Notes: generated by a model from the sequence alone, not told the origin. Shown: positions 1 through 11,960, counted from the stretch's first letter. The stretch: DNA of 64,000 nucleotides from Harmothoe impar (GCA_947462335.1 OX381708.1:41977377-42041376); one strand, 5' to 3'. Translations and numbers: made by a program.

Positions 1-797
1 GCCGCGTAATTTGAGAAACAAATTTTGATCGGTGTGCTTCCCTGTGGGGCTGATTGGTTTGGGTCTCTCATTCTGAAAATGTATAATACATCAATGCTTC
101 TCAGGAGGTTATAAATACCTGCGGCCATTTGAAAGACCCTTCGGAACAGATTTTCGTGTCTGAACTCTTTTATGCCATGTACTATGAGGTTCCTTTCTCT
201 GTGTGGATAAGGGAAGATTTTAGGGGCATTGTCAGTTGCTGCCTCTTTATAGCTGCCTCGTGTCCCAGGGTGTTGTGCTCTCTCTGTAGCATGTCTGTGT
301 TCGGCACTTGGGCTTGGCACTTCCTTTATAAGGTTCTCCGCTGCAAGTCTTTTTTCCGTTTCTCTTTCTTCCTTCTCTTCAGCAACTCTCCATTTGTCTT
401 CCATGATTTGATTTTCCTTCAGTAGTCTTACTATGGTCCCTTCATGTGACTCAATTTTAATGTTAATATCTCTTTCTTTTTCCCATGTAAGGGTGCCAGA
501 ATTATTTTTTACACTATCTTCCAAGCCTTCTAGCGTGCCCATCATCTTGTTTTGCTTGTCCACCAGCTGTTGTATGTCTCGCTTGTCCACCTTTTGCTTG
601 TTTATTTCTGACACAGAGTTGGTTAGGTCAGCTACCTCCCTGACTAGGTTTTCAATGATCTCTGTTTTCCTTTCAACTTCTTCCTTCAGTGCTTTTACCT
701 CCCCTTCTGTGGTATCATGTTCAGATTCTAGGTCTTTGCATCTGGCATCATATATACCTTTATATGTTTGCTGGAAATAGTGCATGACTGCTGACAT
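1..797 (-). CDS. LINE ORF1-like protein (coiled coil + RRM-like), partial
   Basis: The minus strand is open without a stop from 878 down to the window edge; the first Met is at 797, giving at least 265 residues. Residues about 25-155 are Lys/Glu-rich with heptad-like spacing, as in a long coiled coil. Near residue 202 comes a block with RNLIVHGI and later PIKICFSN. The pattern 'R-NLI-hGI ... RP-IKVxFSN' is typical of the RRM-like domain of ORF1 proteins of L1/L2/CR1-type non-LTR retrotransposons, which are RNA-binding chaperones of the element RNP. Upstream in this frame are a TAA (879-881) and a TGA. The ORF lies 3' of the last CRYZL1 exon I can find, so it may be an insertion in that gene or downstream of it. 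The family call is inference from motif shape; a host coiled-coil protein is possible. Confidence 0.6.
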   Translation of the reverse strand, partial: MSAVMHYFQQTYKGIYDARCKDLESEHDTTEGEVKALKEEVERKTEIIENLVREVADLTNSVSEINKQKVDKRDIQQLVDKQNKMMGTLEGLEDSVKNNSGTLTWEKERDINIKIESHEGTIVRLLKENQIMEDKWRVAEEKEERETEKRLAAENLIKEVPSPSAEHRHATERAQHPGTRGSYKEAATDNAPKIFPYPHRERNLIVHGIKEFRHENLFRRVFQMAAGIYNLLRSIDVLYIFRMRDPNQSAPQGSTPIKICFSNYA

Positions 798-2020
798 TTC
801 CCAACTACGAGTTAATAATTGTATACATGGCACATCAACAGAAATCAGAGTATCAGTGATGGATAAATAACAAAAACTTTACAGGGGGCCTCTTCTTCAC
901 ACCAAGGGGTTACATTTGCATAGTGACACCTCACGGAGTTTTCTATGGTGATTGCATGTGAAGGAGTCATGTGTTTTGTGTCCACCTGTGTTACTTCAAT
1001 ATACCACCAGCCTAACAAGTTCTCACTTTGATCACATGGATAAGTGACCAATATTACTATCACTCCGGCCGTGCATATTTGTTAAAGCATTATACATGAT
1101 GGCACACTACTATACCTGACTGGTTTACTTCTAATCCACATGGTGTTATTGCATGATGGAGGTCACCTGTTATGTGGGGTGCACCTTACCAGGACCATTC
1201 AACGAGGAAGTTTCGTTCCGTCTCACTTGAACACAAGTCCCTTCTAGCCAGTTCCTGATTTTATTTACCCTAGATAGATTACAAGAACTAATATTACCAT
1301 CACTCTATACTCGTTATGTAATATCCACCCCGCTATATGATTTGTTACATGACAATTTTGTTGATACTATAAAATTGCTTCAATATTTTTTGTTAAATTG
1401 CAGAACAGCTTACCACTGGAATATTTTAAAAAGAGCAGTGTTCGAAACCTTAGTATATTTTGTGCCAAAATGCATCAGATTGAAACGTTTTAGGTTAAAA
1501 TTTTCAAACATTTCAAAACCTTCCCCCCCAAAACAATGTTCCAGCCCAAATCATAGAGGACAAAAGCAGAACTGAGCTGTAACATATTTTGCGTCAGAAT
1601 GCATTATTTAAAGTCTAGACTTCCCAAGTTTCCTTGGGTGAAGGGGCATGCCGTAAGGCCCCGCTCCTCTATGGATGTCTATGAAGGATGCTATTTTTAT
1701 CATACATCCTTTTAATGCTTGTCCATGCCTTGGCTACAGCCAATCCTGTATTGGCTCCAGGAAGTTCAGATATGCTATAAGGAACGATGTCTGAACTGGA
1801 AGCTATTGTAAGTCCACAAATACAAATTGCAATACTAAATGTATTGGAAGTACTGAAAAGATTTTTTCATTCATATAACATGTTCAGACTATGCAGGCTA
1901 TGTAGATTTTAGACTACGCAGGATATGTTTGACAGGGCACCAAGGAAGGTTCGTCCAAACGACCATGATATACATGTAAATGTACCTTTACTGTAAGGAC
2001 GGGTAAGGAATTCCTCTCAC
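798..2020. other. No gene recognised; 3' side of CRYZL1
   Basis: AT-rich sequence between the LINE ORF1-like frame and the last CRYZL1 exon found. The exons for the C-terminal third of CRYZL1 would be expected here or beyond the edge on the minus strand, but I found no frame with acceptable splice sites. A GC-richer patch at 1625-1790 looks like repeat-derived DNA, not coding sequence. Confidence 0.5.
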
Positions 2021-5000
2021 CTCCTCTGTCAACGATGACGTCCACTCCGATACCACCAGTCTCCTCCATGACAGATCCCAGCAGCACACTTCCTTTATCG
2101 TTCACCTCAATTATTTGGGCTGTTTCAAAAAAATTATACAACAATTATAATTTACAACGTAACTATTGCCTGATCAATTGGACCGAAATGACTTACATTC
2201 TGTATTTTCTCAATCTACATCGATGTAACTACCAGCCTCAATAATGTTTTCCAACAAAACTATGTGCTGTTACAATCTAATTGACTAGGTAGCCTTGTTA
2301 AGTAGGCAAAAATAAAGGATATACAGTATGTTGGCGTATGGCTTTTTGGTGACAAAAAATTTACTATAATTTTCCTTATCAAAATGTTTGAAGTGCATGG
2401 ATATCTATAATTGGTGCTATCAATTACAACTTACCTAGGGATGAAAATGTTTCTCCGAGATAAATACGTTCCTCTTGTGAACTGACTGTGCAAATTACCT
2501 AAAATAGATATTTTTGAAAAGGTATACAATTCAATAGCTCAACTTATCTTTGAAAGGATTCTAATCATTGATTTCATTGACAATTAAAAGTTAATGGATG
2601 TTTAGAGATTTGAAAAGAACTAGGGAGAACAAATTGGCAGAATCAGAATAGAAGAAAAATGTTATGTCAGAGGACTCAATATAAAGAATTTTTGATTATC
2701 CTGAAATGCATGGTACGTATAAAACATAGTGCATGTACATAATGCATATAGAAAAGACATCATTACATATTATGTATTTGTAAAAGATTAAACATACCTT
2801 GGCGCCCCAGATCTGGGCTAGTTGAATGCAAGTAGTACCAAATGACGACGCAGCATCGGTGACCAGCACGGTGTCGCCTCCACACACCCGCGCCTGGTAG
2901 TGTAGTGCCATGTAGGCCCGCACCCCATCCCCGACCACGGCCGCCGCCTCCATCAGACTCACCCCTTCTGGCACCCTCACTGCACAGGCAGTGGCAGCAA
3001 ATTTATAATTAATCAGGGATGAAACGTACAAATCATTGAAAAAAAACACCACTTAGATGCTAAAAATGGAGGTCCCTGATTTTAAAAAGGACATACTTGA
3101 ACTCCAGGAAAACCTTGAATATTTTCAGCCCGGATTAATCATCATATAAACGCTATTGCTATTTTCTGAAAGTATTTCCAGCCTAAATTACATTTACCAA
3201 AATGATCAAGGGGAAATATAGGATTGGCCCTGTTCTACAAGACATGTCATATTTCCTAGCTCTAGCTCTAGTAATCAGGTTTCTTTACAACACATATCTA
3301 CAATTACAAAGATTGATTGTGTGATTTACATCACATGTGACCCAGGGCTATGATAACCCACTAAGAAACACTATTAAAAAAGAGAGGTGAATAGAAAAGA
3401 CAAAAGGAGTAAAAAGAAAACAAAATGTAAGCCATAGGGCATGTACTTACACGTTGTACATGCAGATACAGTAAAATACCATTACAAGGTGTCGAGGTTG
3501 CGGTTGCTACACTGCAATGATTGGTTTGCCCCCTCCCACCCCCCGAATTCATAATACCCCCCCCCCCCCCAGCATAGGCACCAATGGAATTGAGTAAACA
3601 CCAGTGTAATTGCATAGGCACCAATAGAATTGCATACGACCCCATTTAAATCGGACCAGAAATAAGCATTTTAGAGAGAAATCATTACTATATATTACGT
3701 CAGTGGTTATAATGGTTGTCTTTGTGAACTACCCTCAGCCTTTCTCCTGCTGTTAAAAGCGTCTCACTTTTTCGCCTCACCCTCCCTTCAACATTGAGCT
3801 CTATGGGTGTCTGTGTGAACGTGCATCTTTTAAAGTCAGGATTCAAGGTCACTGGCCTATCTTCAGCATTAGTTCACACAGACTTGATTTCAGGGTCGTT
3901 TTTGACCTTTTTTAAACAGCTTATTTCTCCTACAAATATTTTTTTTTACAAAATAAATTTAAGGGGGAGATACACTTTGTTTCAATCTATTGCCATGTCT
4001 TTATTTCAATCAGATATATGAGATAAGGAAGGCAGCAGAGCTCTTTAAAGTCAGCTGACCAATCTGCATTTTCTGCTGGAAAACCGTCTCACAGAGACCC
4101 AGGGTACCCTGGGTCAACCAGTGTGGATGTGATGGGAATTGACCTTACCGACATCATACTCGTTAAGTTGACAAGCGTTGGCACATCCCGGGCATGGCGA
4201 GTTCAGTGGAAGGAGACCTGGAAACAAAACATGAAGGTATTAACATTTTAGATTACATTTGACTTTACTCGACTGGCTTATCAACCAATGTTGGGTTAGC
4301 TTGTGCAAGCCATACTCTTCAAAGATATTTGGATTTAAATCATTGAAACTAAGCAGTTGTAGGGAATCGAAGGAAAATTTAATATAGTCAGATCTCTATA
4401 AATACAACTACAAAACTAAATATCAATCTCATTAACCAGGAACTAGATCTCCATGAGCACAGCCACAGGGGGAAAACTTTCCCCACCACATCAGATACAG
4501 GAGTACTGGTATTGCAGGTGATGTAAAGCCACCGTGAGTGACGCAAATTTCTGGCAACTGCTTAGAACATTTTACCCACTACTGACTAACTTCCTTACTT
4601 TACCCTTGAATCGAACCTAAAAACAGCTAACATAAATTCCAGCGAAGATCTATAACCAGTCTTGCCCAAACTAGATTCTGGGTACAGTCTGTGGGTGACT
4701 AGACTGACCTGTTATCCGCACACGGGGTCTGCTAATAGTTACTCTAGTACTGTAGTATACCACCAAAAACCCTCATATAACCTGCATCCTCACCCTGGGG
4801 ATTGCATGGTTTACGTATTACTCGCGGTTTATGTGCGGAAAAAAGGGACTACCGGTATGCTTAAGTATTAGAATGACCGTTCTCCACACCCACTTGGAGA
4901 AGCTGATGCTCATTCTTCATGGGGCGTTTCTCCAGGATGACATCACTAAAATAGCTATAAAACCAATCTTTGAATGTTATTTTTAAATATAATTGATCAA

Positions 5001-8000
5001 TAATTACATGAAATAAACACAGCTAGAGATCCACTCTAATCAGTCTGAATTCCTGGTTTCTCCACCTGTGGTACCTTGTATCATATCATACTCAGGTCCG
5101 CCTCCTGTGATATGATCCAAGGTACTACTTGTCGAGAAACCTGTCATTCAGACAGATCATCGTGGACCTCTTTTCATTTACTTTTTTGGTCTTCTCTTCC
5201 AAGGTTTAGTTTACTCACCTGTTACCTTGTCCCCAACCTGTACTGACGACACGGCAGGTCCGACCTCAGTGACCACTCCAGCCACCTCGTGTCCCACTGC
5301 ATAACGCTCTTGTTGTGCTTTTCTAAACACTTCATTGATAAGCTGAAATATCCAAGGAGAATGAGTAATAATGTTATCAATTTCCATCATGATATAACTT
5401 GCAAGGTATTACGTTTTCTGTAGAAAGCATTTCTACCTAATGTTTAGAGATGTGATAGGTCATTCAGGACAAAATCTTGTAAAACAGAAATAAAGGCACC
5501 ATTACATGTTTTTCTTTTTAGCCATTGTTGCTCTATGAATGGCGACTGTCCTAATTACAGAGATCTCACTGCCTGGTGCTTGACAAAAAAAAAATCATAC
5601 GATTCTGGTTATTTTCTTTATTAGGAAATTAAACGTGGAAAAATGTAGGAAATCTTTCAAAAGCAGGGGAAGTCCAAGGTGGCAAAAAATGCATGGAGAC
5701 ATGTAACACCACCTTGATTCTGCAGAGGCCGAAATTTGATTTATGTGAGATAATTTATGTTGATTCACTATAACAGGATCCACTCACAACACAGCTTGTA
5801 TGCTTACCTTGTTTGGGGGTAAGGACAAGCCGCACGCCTTCACCTGAAGGCGGATGTCGTTGGATCCTAGATCAGGCAGCTCCACCTGAAGAACGCAATA
5901 CCAGGGATTAATGGATCTATTACCGTATCTTCCAAGAGATTCAGCCGTAGGCTTAGGTATAGTATACCGTAATCTAGTTACAAATACTAATAAAACAGGT
6001 CGCTACCCAGCGATGCACTGCGCCCAAGCAGCCCCATCATAATTTCTACCTTGAACTCAGAGTTGAAGATTGACAAAGTTACGACAATCCGAAACTATTT
6101 AGGATATGCTAAGGCGTTCCCACAATGCAGTTGTCTGGGGCAGACAAACGCAGTCACCTATTTTCCCACGCCACTATCGCCGGCAGCGGAGCTGCTGGTT
6201 CTATGTTTATAAAGGTTATTGGTTATTACATCTGTAATATGTGTAGGCCTACTAAGTTCACTAGAGTATCATAAGTGCATGTGGCGAAGGTTTGCAATTG
6301 TACTCGGGAGCTAATGATCGGAGGGAAGTTGCCAAAAAATCTCCCCTAGGGCCACACTTAAAATAAAAAAGTCTGTTTCTGGTGGAGCGGGTGGGCTAAA
6401 AAAAACTCATCCGGGGGGGGGGGCCCTAATCTTTTTTTTCCTATTTTTTTGGAGGGATGGGGCCGCGGCCGAACCTAACGAAGGGGCAATTATTTTTGAC
6501 GTATTCCATTTGCCAAACGCTCACCCCCACCCCTGCCATGAATAATGAATCCTCCCTTAATGGATCTATTACCGTATCTTCCAAGAGATTCACCCGTAGG
6601 CTTAGGTATAGTATACCGTAATCTAGTGACAAATACCGTAAATTCCCGCGTATAACCCGCATCACTCGTATAACCCGCACCCCCAACTTATGAGAATCCT
6701 ATTACCCGTTTCTGGATCTGAAAATTTATATTTTAGCACTGTTCTATAATAATAAAAACCCTTGTATAACCCGCACCCTATATAGGCATGTTTGGTATCA
6801 AATGAAAGCTGTGTTTGGTTCGCGTACAACCCGCGGGTAGTACGCAGGAATTTACGGTACTAATAAAACAGGTCGCTACCCAGCGATGAACCGCGCCCAA
6901 GCAGCCCCATCATAATTTCTACCTTGAACTCAGAGTTGAAGATTGACAAAGTTACGACAATCCGAAACTATTTAGGATAGGCCTATGCTAAGGCGTTCCC
7001 ACAATGCAGTTGTCTGGGGCAGACAAACGCAGTCACCTATTTTCCCACGCCACTATCGCCGGCAGCGGAGCTGCTGGTTCCATGTTTATAAAGGTTATTG
7101 GTTATTACATCTGTAATATGTGTAGGCCTACTAAGTTCACTAGAGTATCATATTAAAGTAGGCCTACATGTGGCGAAGGTTTGCAATTGTACTCGGTAGC
7201 TAATGATAGGAGGGAATTCAGTTGCCTAAAATTCTCCCCTAGGGCCACACTTTAAAAAAAAAGTCTGTTTCCGGTGGAGCGGGTGGGCTAAAAAAAAAAC
7301 TCACCCGGGGGGGGGGGGGGCAAAATCTTTTTTTTTCTCTATTTTTTTTTTGGAGGGATGGGGCCGCGGCCGAACCTAACGAAGTTCAGAAGGATAGGCG
7401 ATTCCGAGCGTTAAAGGCAATACACTGACAAATTTATTGGGGGTCTGGGGGCATGCAGAATTTTGAAAAAATACTAGTAGATATTATTTGGTGCATTTTA
7501 AGGTCAATTTGTGGATATTTTTTCATATGACTATAGAGTAATTCATCAGCATTCCAAAATTTGGGGGGGGGGGGGGCAAAAGATACTCTGCCCCCCCATG
7601 TCTAGGATTGGGGGGGGGGGCATGGCCCCCCCCTATAGCCCCCCCCCCCCCCCCGCTGTTCCGACACCCCTGCATCTCTGTATCATATCGACTGTAGGGC
7701 CTACGGGGTTGATACACTCCCTAAGGCTAAGGGTCAGAAAAAAAGTTCCCCAGCCAGCCTTTATCAGCTCATGATAATGTATGAGGCTTAGGGAGTGATC
7801 ATTTTTTAATAACAGGGGGGGGTGGTGGGTTTCCGGGCGGAGCGTGCGAAATTTTTTACACCGCCCCGGTCAAGGGGTCAACATTTTTTACCCCCCCCCC
7901 CTTACGGCCGAAAATCGGCTCGCGCGCGGGCTCTTTGAAGCATAGTAACGCCATCATGGTAACGCGCAGGCCTTTAAAATTTGGCTCAAAACAGGTTAAA

Positions 8001-8307
8001 TCATTTTGACCCGCCCCCCCCCCCAAGAGGGTTCCAAATTTTTTTGCCCCCCCCCCCGGTCACGGGGTCCAATTTTTTTTGCCCCCCCCCCAAACCTACC
8101 ATCCCCCCCCCCCCCCCCCTGTTGTTAAAAAATGATCACTCCCTCAGTAGGGGTACGGGAGTGGCTACATTATCGCCCAAGCACTTTTAGAAGTGATCCG
8201 GCTTCATTGATGTATCATTTGGTGGCATCTTAATTTCTTACCTGTTCATCAAAAACCAGAGAAGCGGTTAAACTGTCTGCACCAGCAGCTCGAAATATTC
8301 CCTTCAT
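2021..8307 (-). CDS. CRYZL1: Quinone oxidoreductase-like protein 1 (7 exons, 3' end missing)
   Basis: Minus-strand exons: 8242-8307 (start codon 8307-8305), 5808-5885, 5219-5342, 4149-4217, 2798-2979, 2435-2498, 2021-2119. All are bounded by AG/GT, and the phases (0,0,1,1,0,1,1) join into one frame of about 227 codons. Recognisable blocks in order: MKGIF start; LQVKACGLS; YAVGHEVAGVVTEVG with VGDKVTGLLPL (GroES-like fold of medium-chain dehydrogenases); EAAAVVGDGVRAYMALHY; TDAASSFGTTCIQLAQIWGAK (Rossmann-type loop with the unusual Ser-rich form seen in CRYZL1); METGGIGVDVIVD. These match vertebrate CRYZL1, which is about 350 residues, so roughly the last third is not visible. Members are NADPH-binding oxidoreductase relatives; the physiological substrate is uncertain. 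Introns carry many small transposons. Confidence 0.9.
2980..5218. other. CRYZL1 introns (2980-4148, 4218-5218)
   Basis: Two introns over 1 kb. The first contains a C-rich tract (3530-3575). The second contains a worn copy, about 4700-4860, of the CCGTAAAACC/GCGTATAAGCCGC transposon family, followed at 4890-4965 by a block that recurs at 21150-21235. No coding sequence seen. Confidence 0.5.
5908..7384. repeat. Tandem duplication in CRYZL1 intron 1
   Basis: Copy 1 spans 5908-6483 and copy 2 spans 6557-7384. Both start TTAATGGATCTATTACCG and end GAACCTAACGAAG, with a 73-bp spacer. They are near-identical apart from point changes, homopolymer length, a 15-bp addition near 7152 and a 222-bp transposon in copy 2. 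Copy 1 therefore preserves the empty site of that transposon. Confidence 0.9.
6636..6857. mobile_element. 222-bp TA-flanked MITE (CCGTAAATTCC family)
   Basis: Starts CCGTAAATTCCCGCGTATAA and ends with the imperfect inverted repeat ...GGAATTTACGG, flanked on both sides by TA (6634-6635, 6858-6859). Copy 1 of the duplication has a single TA at the matching place, so the insertion duplicated TA. Same length class and terminal sequence as 53546-53766. No coding capacity. The TA duplication fits Tc1/mariner-type transposition. Confidence 0.88.
7791..8143. mobile_element. G-tract MITE, TWA target duplication
   Basis: Terminal inverted repeats GGGAGTGATCATTTTTTAA and its complement, followed directly by poly-G/poly-C tracts of 8-20 nt. 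Flanks are TTA and TCA. The inside is mostly repeats of an 'AGGGGTC-AAATTTTTT-CCCCCCCC' module. Non-coding; 3-bp TWA target sites suggest PIF/Harbinger. Confidence 0.8.
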
Positions 8308-8778
8308 AATAGCACAAAATGATGACTTGTTTCTTGCAAACAACGCCCTCTCAATTTTATGACTTTTTTAGGTTCCTGAACACTCATCCAGATGGCGCCA
8401 CTGCAAGCTTGTGCTGCCACCTGACGGCGATCGAGGGTTCCGAATTGTGCGTCTCGCGGGCCTAAAACAGTGGGTTAGTTCCTCGCCTACATTTAATGAT
8501 GCCACACCCTTTGCAAACCTTTTAAATATTGAGGTCGTCGGGCAAGATCCCACATGCAGGTGCAACAGCTTTAAACTGTTTACATATAATATGCATTGGG
8601 TGGGAAATAAACTTTATTGATTTCTGGCCAAGCATGTGCATAGCCTTTTATCAACAGTTTTTTGCATGTTTAATATTAAAAAGTAACACATTAGGGTGTT
8701 CCTAACATGTTTGATTGTTCTTAGTTTGCAAAAAGTAATTGTGAAATGTAAACGCTAATTCGAAGTATTTTTTTGTAA
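8308..8778. promoter_or_regulatory. CRYZL1 5' flank
   Basis: Sequence upstream of the CRYZL1 start codon on the minus strand; the promoter is presumed to lie here. No TATA box stands out. Short overlapping frames on both strands look non-coding. Confidence 0.35.
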
Positions 8779-9070
8779 GGGAGTGTTCATTTATTAGTTA
8801 CAGGGGGGGGGGGGCGTAAACATTTCCGACCCCTCCTGAGAGGAGGAGGCTTCAAAAATTCTGACCCCTCTTGAGGGGGGCGTAAAAAATGTAGCCCCTT
8901 TTTAGCAAAAAAGCCCGCGAGTTACTAAAGTTCAAAGGGGGGTGGGCGAAAAATGTTCGATGCTTTCGGCGTGGGGGGGGGGGGGGGGGGGTGGGGCGCG
9001 AAAAAAATGTTCCCCTCTGCGCGAAATCTCACCATCCCCCCCCCCCTGTAATTAATAAATGAACACTCCC
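8779..9070. mobile_element. G-tract MITE with perfect TAA duplication
   Basis: GGGAGTGTTCATTTATTA ... TAATAAATGAACACTCCC, flanked by TAA on both sides (8776-8778, 9071-9073). Same family and internal G/C-tract build as 7791-8143. Confidence 0.85.
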
Positions 9071-9920
9071 TAAGACAAGGTGAAGAATCGGATTTTGAAA
9101 CAGAATTGCAAAAGCTGTAGGCTATAAACACATCTTTATTGTTTTAAGCAGGGAGGTCAAGGAGCCCTGTTTTAGGTAATAATACCAGTGAATAAATAGC
9201 TGTTTAAAACGACAGCTACTATAGAGTAACACTAATGTTAACTAAAGGAGTGGGCTATGTCACTATATTATGGCCCTATAAATAGACCCGGGATATATAC
9301 CCATATTAATGGTAAAATTGTACACAGCGACATGGGCCTTTTTGGGCTTAGTAACATTGGACACGATGAACTAGGACTTAAAGGTATATGATCGAGGAAA
9401 TCCACCCCATAGGGGTGGTGGCCGGCTTCCATCAAGGATTCTTGATCACATACATATATAAGATTGGTTGATGCACTCCCGAGTGTGAACATGATGCATG
9501 AATGAAGCACTGGCGAGTTAAGCATCATGTCAACCCTATGGTGCTGATACACTTCAGACGGGTCAGCATGGTGCATGATACCAGGTTAAGAAAAATACAT
9601 TTTAATAGGAAGCACTGGCGAGTTACTTCATGCATCATGACAGCAAAGGGCATGAATTCATTCAAGCATCATGCCGACCTTATCCATTTCTCACAAGAGA
9701 GAGACTCGGACACCTGACGTGTGAGGCTATGTGTGTTGCAGTACTGCAGGTGAGGGTGTGAACAACAGACCTTGGCCACGGAACTCTGATGATGACAGGT
9801 CCCCGAGCAGGTGAGGGTCATTAAAGGTGTTGGTAGTGTGTGGCCGCTGCAGTATGTGTGAACAACATCGTAGCATTGAAAGCTCAGTAGACCGGAATGA
9901 GCAGTGAATCCGACCTTACA
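9071..9920. other. Intergenic, no gene recognised
   Basis: Contains short repeated pieces such as AAGCACTGGCGAGTTA (near 9504 and 9612) and GTGTGAACAACA (near 9757 and 9857). No convincing exon. Confidence 0.4.
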
Positions 9921-10428
9921 GGTGGCCGGAGGTGCATGGACAAATCCATTGTTAAAATGAAGGGGTGGAAGGTCGGCGCACCAATTTTCACCTTTGCTGT
10001 TCAAGCCTATGCGCATAGGTGCCACAATGCGTAAATTGCGCAGTTATTCACCTGGAATAGTCCAATTTAAGAATGAAGGGGTGGAAGGTCGGCGCAGACC
10101 TTTTGCCAATTTGCGGATTGCAGTGGTGAAGGGTGGGAGTCTATAGAGCCTGTGTATATAGGGTGCAAAAAGCAGGTGGCCGGAGGTGCATGGACAAATC
10201 CATTGTTAAAATGAAGGGGTGGAAGGTCGGCGCACCAATTTTCACCTTTGCTGTTCAAGCCTATGCGCATAGGTGCCACAATGCGTAAATTGCGCAGTTA
10301 TTCACCTGGAATAGTCCAATTTAAGAATGAAGGGGTGGAAGGTCGGCGCAGACCTTTTGCCAATTTGCGGATTGCAGTGGTGAAGGGTGGGAGACCATAG
10401 AGCCTGTGTATGTAGGGTGCAAAAAGCA
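9921..10428. repeat. Two tandem 254-bp units
   Basis: Units 9921-10174 and 10175-10428 are nearly identical over exactly 254 bp, with only a few differences (such as TCTATAG versus ACCATAG). Each contains the perfect palindrome CCTATGCGCATAGG and two copies of AATGAAGGGGTGGAAGGTCG. Short minus-strand frames here are duplicated by the repeat and look spurious. Confidence 0.92.
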
Positions 10429-10530
10429 AACGATCCAATGCTAATCCTATGGACGCGCAACTCCTGTTGAAACCTTACGGAAAAGTGAACTCCTTAACCA
10501 TGGCCGGGGACTCCGTCGCCGGCCAATAAA

Positions 10531-10616
10531 TAGATAGGGACATGGGACATTTCTTAAAATCGACATGGCGACATGAGCATTTCTTGTGATCGACATGGGA
10601 CATGGGGAGCCCCCTA
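10531..10616. repeat. CGACATGG-type short repeat
   Basis: Runs of GACATGGGACAT and ATCGACATGG separated by TTTCTTAAAATC-like spacers. Related tracts occur at 11402-11470, 43311-43450 and 57505-57651, so this is a dispersed family. Confidence 0.7.
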
Positions 10617-10763
10617 TCAAGGGTCCCTATATTACTAAAATTGCCTAATAATATCACCGCCCAATCCCCTGCTTTTTCAATAGCCTGGGCTACAGTTGGT
10701 ATGCCTACCGTACATTGATGAAATTGCTTATGACCGTCCCCTTTTTGTTTATTCAATAGTCAA

Positions 10764-11214
10764 GGCTACATGCAGTTAGTAGGCCTACATAGATAAAATT
10801 GCCTATTAGTTAGTAGGACTAGGCCTACATTGATAAAATTGTCTATAGCACCCCACCCCACCTCCCACACACACACCTTTTGTCAATAGTCTAGGCTACA
10901 GTTTAGTAGGCCTACATTGATAAAATTACCTATAGCCTAGCACTGTCCCCCCCCCCCTTTTTTTTCAATATGGTAGTCTAGGCTACAGTTAGTAGGCCTA
11001 CATTGATAAAATTGCCTATAGCACTGCCCCCACCCCTTTTTTTCAATAGCCTATAGGGTACAGTTAGTAGGCCTACATTGATAAAATTACCTATAGCAAG
11101 TAAAAGCATTGCCCCCCCCCTATTTTTTTAATAGCCTAGGCTACAGTTAGTAGGCCTACATAGATAAAATTGCCTATGCCTATAGCACTGCCCCCCCCCC
11201 CCCCCCCCCCCCCC
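10764..11214. repeat. ~80-bp minisatellite ending in C tracts
   Basis: At least six degenerate units built on CTACAGTTAGTAGGCCTACA + TTGATAAAATTGCCTATAGC + a C-rich tail, ending in a C run of over 20 nt (11190-11214). Two further units lie at 14991-15110. Confidence 0.85.
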
Positions 11215-11401
11215 AGGGACAGTTCCTGCCAACGAAATTACGCACGTCAGTAATACTTACGCGCATCATCAATATTCCGTGCGACCATCGCAAATACTTG
11301 TATTGCAGCAATTAAAACATCGTTTTCGGAGCTCCATAAATACATTTTGTGGACGTCCACAAATTTGTGGAGAGCGAAGAGCTGCTTATTATATGGGGAT
11401 G

Positions 11402-11640
11402 GACCCCTAAAATCGACAGGGCGACATGGCCCTTTCTCAAAATCGACAGGCGACATGGGGACCCCCATCTAGACCTCCCCCCCCTATAAGGCCACTCAAA
11501 AAAATAAAATGGTTTCTCATCACTGCGCGCATCATAAAAATCAGCTTTTGAGGAAAACTTTTTTTTTTTTGCTAATTTTTGATGAAAAATATGATAAAAA
11601 TGGACAAATATTGGGTTATTTGGTATCAAATTAAGGCTAA
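11402..11640. repeat. CGACATGG repeat plus dispersed GGTTTCTCATC element
   Basis: The first part repeats CGACAGG/GACATGG units. The second (about 11495-11600) has GGCCACTC...GGTTTCTCATCACTGCGCGC and TTTTTGATGAAAAATATGA. Near-copies lie at 14478-14585 and, inverted, at 58050-58160; a fragment lies at 11805-11840. Confidence 0.7.
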
Positions 11641-11842
11641 TACTGCCAGTAATGCAGTAGGATAAAAATAACTTACGTTTCCCTTACTTTTAAACATCCA
11701 TAAATCCTTAGCTACTAAAATGTGAATTTGGTCATGAAAAACCGTAATAAAACGTATATATCATCCCATACATTTCAGCCTCCCTCGTCACATTTTTCAG
11801 GCCTTGGTGATGAGAAACCACTTTTTTTTTTTAGTGGCCTAA

Positions 11843-11960
11843 GGGAGTGTTCATTTATCAATTACAGGGGGGTGGTGAGATTCTGCGTGGAGGGGCGAAT
11901 TTTTTTTACGCCCCCCCCCCCACGAGAAATTATTCCCCCCCCCCCCGTTTGAACTATAGT
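11843..11960. mobile_element. Left end of a G-tract MITE
   Basis: GGGAGTGTTCATTTATCAA preceded by TAA, then a G/C-tract body. No matching right end follows, so the copy is truncated or rearranged. Confidence 0.6.

Noticed and set aside
7511..8190. Pro/Gly-rich frames
   Set aside because: Translations of G/C homopolymers in and near the MITE.
9268..10279. Minus frames including two starting MAPMRIGLNSKGENW
   Set aside because: Duplicated only because of the 254-bp tandem repeat; no splice sites or domain.
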